NCBI RefSeq assembly: GCF_003287935.1
Contig: NZ_CP030287.1
Location: 7,384,837-7,448,836 of the forward strand
Source: Streptomyces sp. ICC1
Lineage (GTDB): Bacteria; Actinomycetota; Actinomycetes; Streptomycetales; Streptomycetaceae
Direction of reading: 5' to 3'
Length of the DNA stretch: 64,000 nt
Part shown: positions 63,975-64,000 of the stretch, piece after piece
Layout of the letters: every line of letters starts with the position of its first letter
Numbering within the stretch: the stretch's first letter is position 1
Program-made: the position numbers and the translations under genes
The notes under the pieces: model-generated
What the model saw: only the letters and a program-made list of their open reading frames with translations
The model's database searches: none
What the model was told of the DNA's origin: nothing

Positions 63975-64000
63975 AACTATCTGACGCTGCCGACGATCTA

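Overview
The window is actinobacterial, almost certainly Streptomyces. It has very high GC with near-saturated third codon positions, many GTG starts, many GTGA stop/start overlaps, and actinobacterial families throughout (DhaL-DhaM fusion, PstS-like surface proteins, PaaX regulator, an rrn leader with TAGAGT -10 boxes). No replication origin, plasmid or phage module was recognised.

Layout. 1-8 kb is conserved housekeeping: a partial LAGLIDADG-like gene, tRNA-Gln(UUG), glmU, prs, rplY, pth and convergent ppc, separated by clear hairpin terminators. 8-11 kb is a sulfonate-type locus read leftwards: a 31-residue Cys-containing leader peptide, an SsuD-like monooxygenase, and a gene in which the start of a permease is fused in frame to an ABC ATPase. 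11-17.6 kb holds an XRE regulator, a dehydrogenase with an inserted (His-Gly)n tract, an amino-acid permease, a serine hydrolase and DhaL-DhaM.

17.7-27.1 kb is the strange part. It starts with a complete 5S rRNA gene that has no 16S or 23S, and ends with a complete-looking rRNA promoter/leader region that also has no 16S after it. Between them are about 9 kb of accessory and decaying DNA: small hypotheticals, a frameshifted methyltransferase, an intact ISL3-type insertion sequence with 37-bp inverted repeats and an 8-bp target duplication, a PaaX/GNAT pair divergent from a hydrolase across a nested palindrome, several pseudogenes and a 191-bp MITE. The rRNA leader now sits directly upstream of a DksA/TraR-type gene.

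27.3-32 kb: DksA-type protein, lspA, an RluD-type pseudouridine synthase, GNAT and a Na+/H+ antiporter. 32-45.7 kb: an exopolysaccharide locus on both strands (sugar-nucleotide SDR, MurG paralogue, GT4, WcaF-type acetyltransferase, Wzy-like polymerase, Wzx-like flippase, Wzz-like protein with degenerate P-loop, second GT4, cytidylyltransferase). It is interrupted by a response regulator whose partner kinase has lost its ATP-binding domain. 46-55 kb: a surface-protein operon with two PstS-like proteins, a 905-residue membrane-anchored protein, an Ig-like/WxL-like protein and a DUF916 protein. This resembles the WxL cell-surface loci of Firmicutes and is the best candidate for an undescribed system. 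55-64 kb: cupins, a WGR/propeller protein, a uridine-kinase-like protein, a lipoprotein, pseudouridine catabolism (psuG and its kinase), an MFS transporter and a DNA alkyltransferase.

Caution. Sequences resembling Nextera/Tn5 library adapters lie at 45708-45740 and, more weakly, at 27107-27125, both at places where gene content changes abruptly. Some of the odd junctions (orphan 5S, headless rRNA leader, truncated kinase, permease-ATPase fusion) may therefore be assembly joins rather than biology. I cannot decide this from sequence alone.
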